64,000 nt of DNA. Origin: Microglena sp. YARC (taxonomy: Eukaryota; Chlorophyta; Chlorophyceae; Chlamydomonadales; Chlamydomonadaceae). The notes under the pieces were generated by a model. That model was not told the origin of the DNA. It saw nothing but the letters and a program-made list of their open reading frames with translations, and did no database searches. Location of the stretch: positions 92,186,247 to 92,250,246 of the forward strand of contig CM039463.1 in assembly GCA_022414725.1 (NCBI GenBank). Reading direction: 5' to 3'. Made by a program: the position numbers and the translations under genes. Within the stretch, counting starts at the first letter, position 1; the number at the start of each line of letters is the position of its first letter. Of the stretch, positions 63,661 to 64,000 are shown in pieces.

Positions 63661-63985
63661 TAAAAGTAGACAATGAGCCCAGCCCATTCCTCATCTACAT
63701 TGATGATTTCATCATGCCTTTGGACCACCAGGACTACTTTATCCGCAACTCCTTCCCTCCTGAATTGCACCCTGACCCAACACCACAGCTCTGGGATGAC
63801 TTCCACCATTGCATCACTAGACGACTTAGGTGTTGGGTCAGGGTGTAATTCAGGAGGGAAGGAGTTGAGGATTAAGTAGTCCTAGTGGTCCCAAGGCATG
63901 ATGATGTCATCAATGTAGATGAGGAATGGGCTCGGCTCGTTGTCTACTTTTATTTGGTGGGATTGCATGAGTATGCCAGGCTGCC
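63628..63985. repeat. 157-bp inverted repeat
   Basis: Arms 63628-63784 and 63829-63985 with a 44-bp spacer, roughly 90% complementary. The left arm continues the retroelement reading frame (a PFLIYIDDFIMP stretch); the right arm is its inverted copy. Confidence 0.85.
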
Positions 63986-64000
63986 TAGCATACTCATGCT

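Noticed and set aside
63690..63730. IYIDDF as a reverse-transcriptase YxDD box
   Set aside because: No other polymerase motifs are nearby, and the matching position in retroelement 1 reads ICVNN, so it is not supported as a catalytic site.

Overview
The window is nuclear DNA from a eukaryote with a large, repeat-swollen genome. Splicing is GT-AG, there are LTR retrotransposons and MITEs, and no bacterial-style operons. The one large host gene is a cullin-4 whose sequence resembles plant CUL4 in several places (the LEKG-TTLMD block, VNALESLR, MSV-LT-GYWPTYP). A green alga or another member of the green lineage is therefore likely, but the species cannot be fixed from the sequence.

Layout. (1) 1-8.0 kb: an intronless gene for a small secreted, probably GPI-anchored Ly6/uPAR-like protein (387-956), a decayed repeat-protein ORF, a ~100-bp tandem array, and a graveyard of small dispersed repeats. 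(2) 8.0-38.8 kb, minus strand: one complete CUL4 gene. I rebuilt it as 16 exons (2190 nt, 729 codons plus stop) spread over 30.8 kb, about 93% intron. All junctions are GT-AG and all phases are compatible. The last 7-codon micro-exon completes the C-terminal cullin signature, and the predicted neddylation lysine lies 54 residues from the C-terminus, as in human CUL4A. Every intron longer than 80 nt is filled with simple repeats and with tandem copies of the neighbouring exon edges, splice sites included. (3) 39-42.6 kb: decayed unidentified ORFs and a MITE. (4) 42,668-47,195: a 4.5-kb unit with 13-bp perfect terminal inverted repeats, present again at 57,113-61,825. It carries a two-exon histone H3-like gene. 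(5) 47.2-50.1 kb: a FLYWCH-like zinc-finger ORF with a decayed second copy, and small palindromic and MITE elements. (6) 50,120-54,758: a complete LTR retroelement (220-bp LTRs, 5-bp TSD, Copia-like gag and protease features, no reverse transcriptase). (7) 55,198-64,000: a second, decayed LTR element, interrupted first by a MITE and then by the second copy of the H3-bearing unit. It ends in a fragment of a third gag-like unit and a 157-bp inverted repeat.

How it fits together. The host content is a CRL4 ubiquitin-ligase scaffold gene and a surface-protein gene. Almost everything else is mobile or tandemly amplified DNA. The two observations most worth following are the H3-carrying TIR unit and the exon-edge tandem duplications along CUL4. 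Most of the long ORFs elsewhere are translations of microsatellites and are not annotated as genes.
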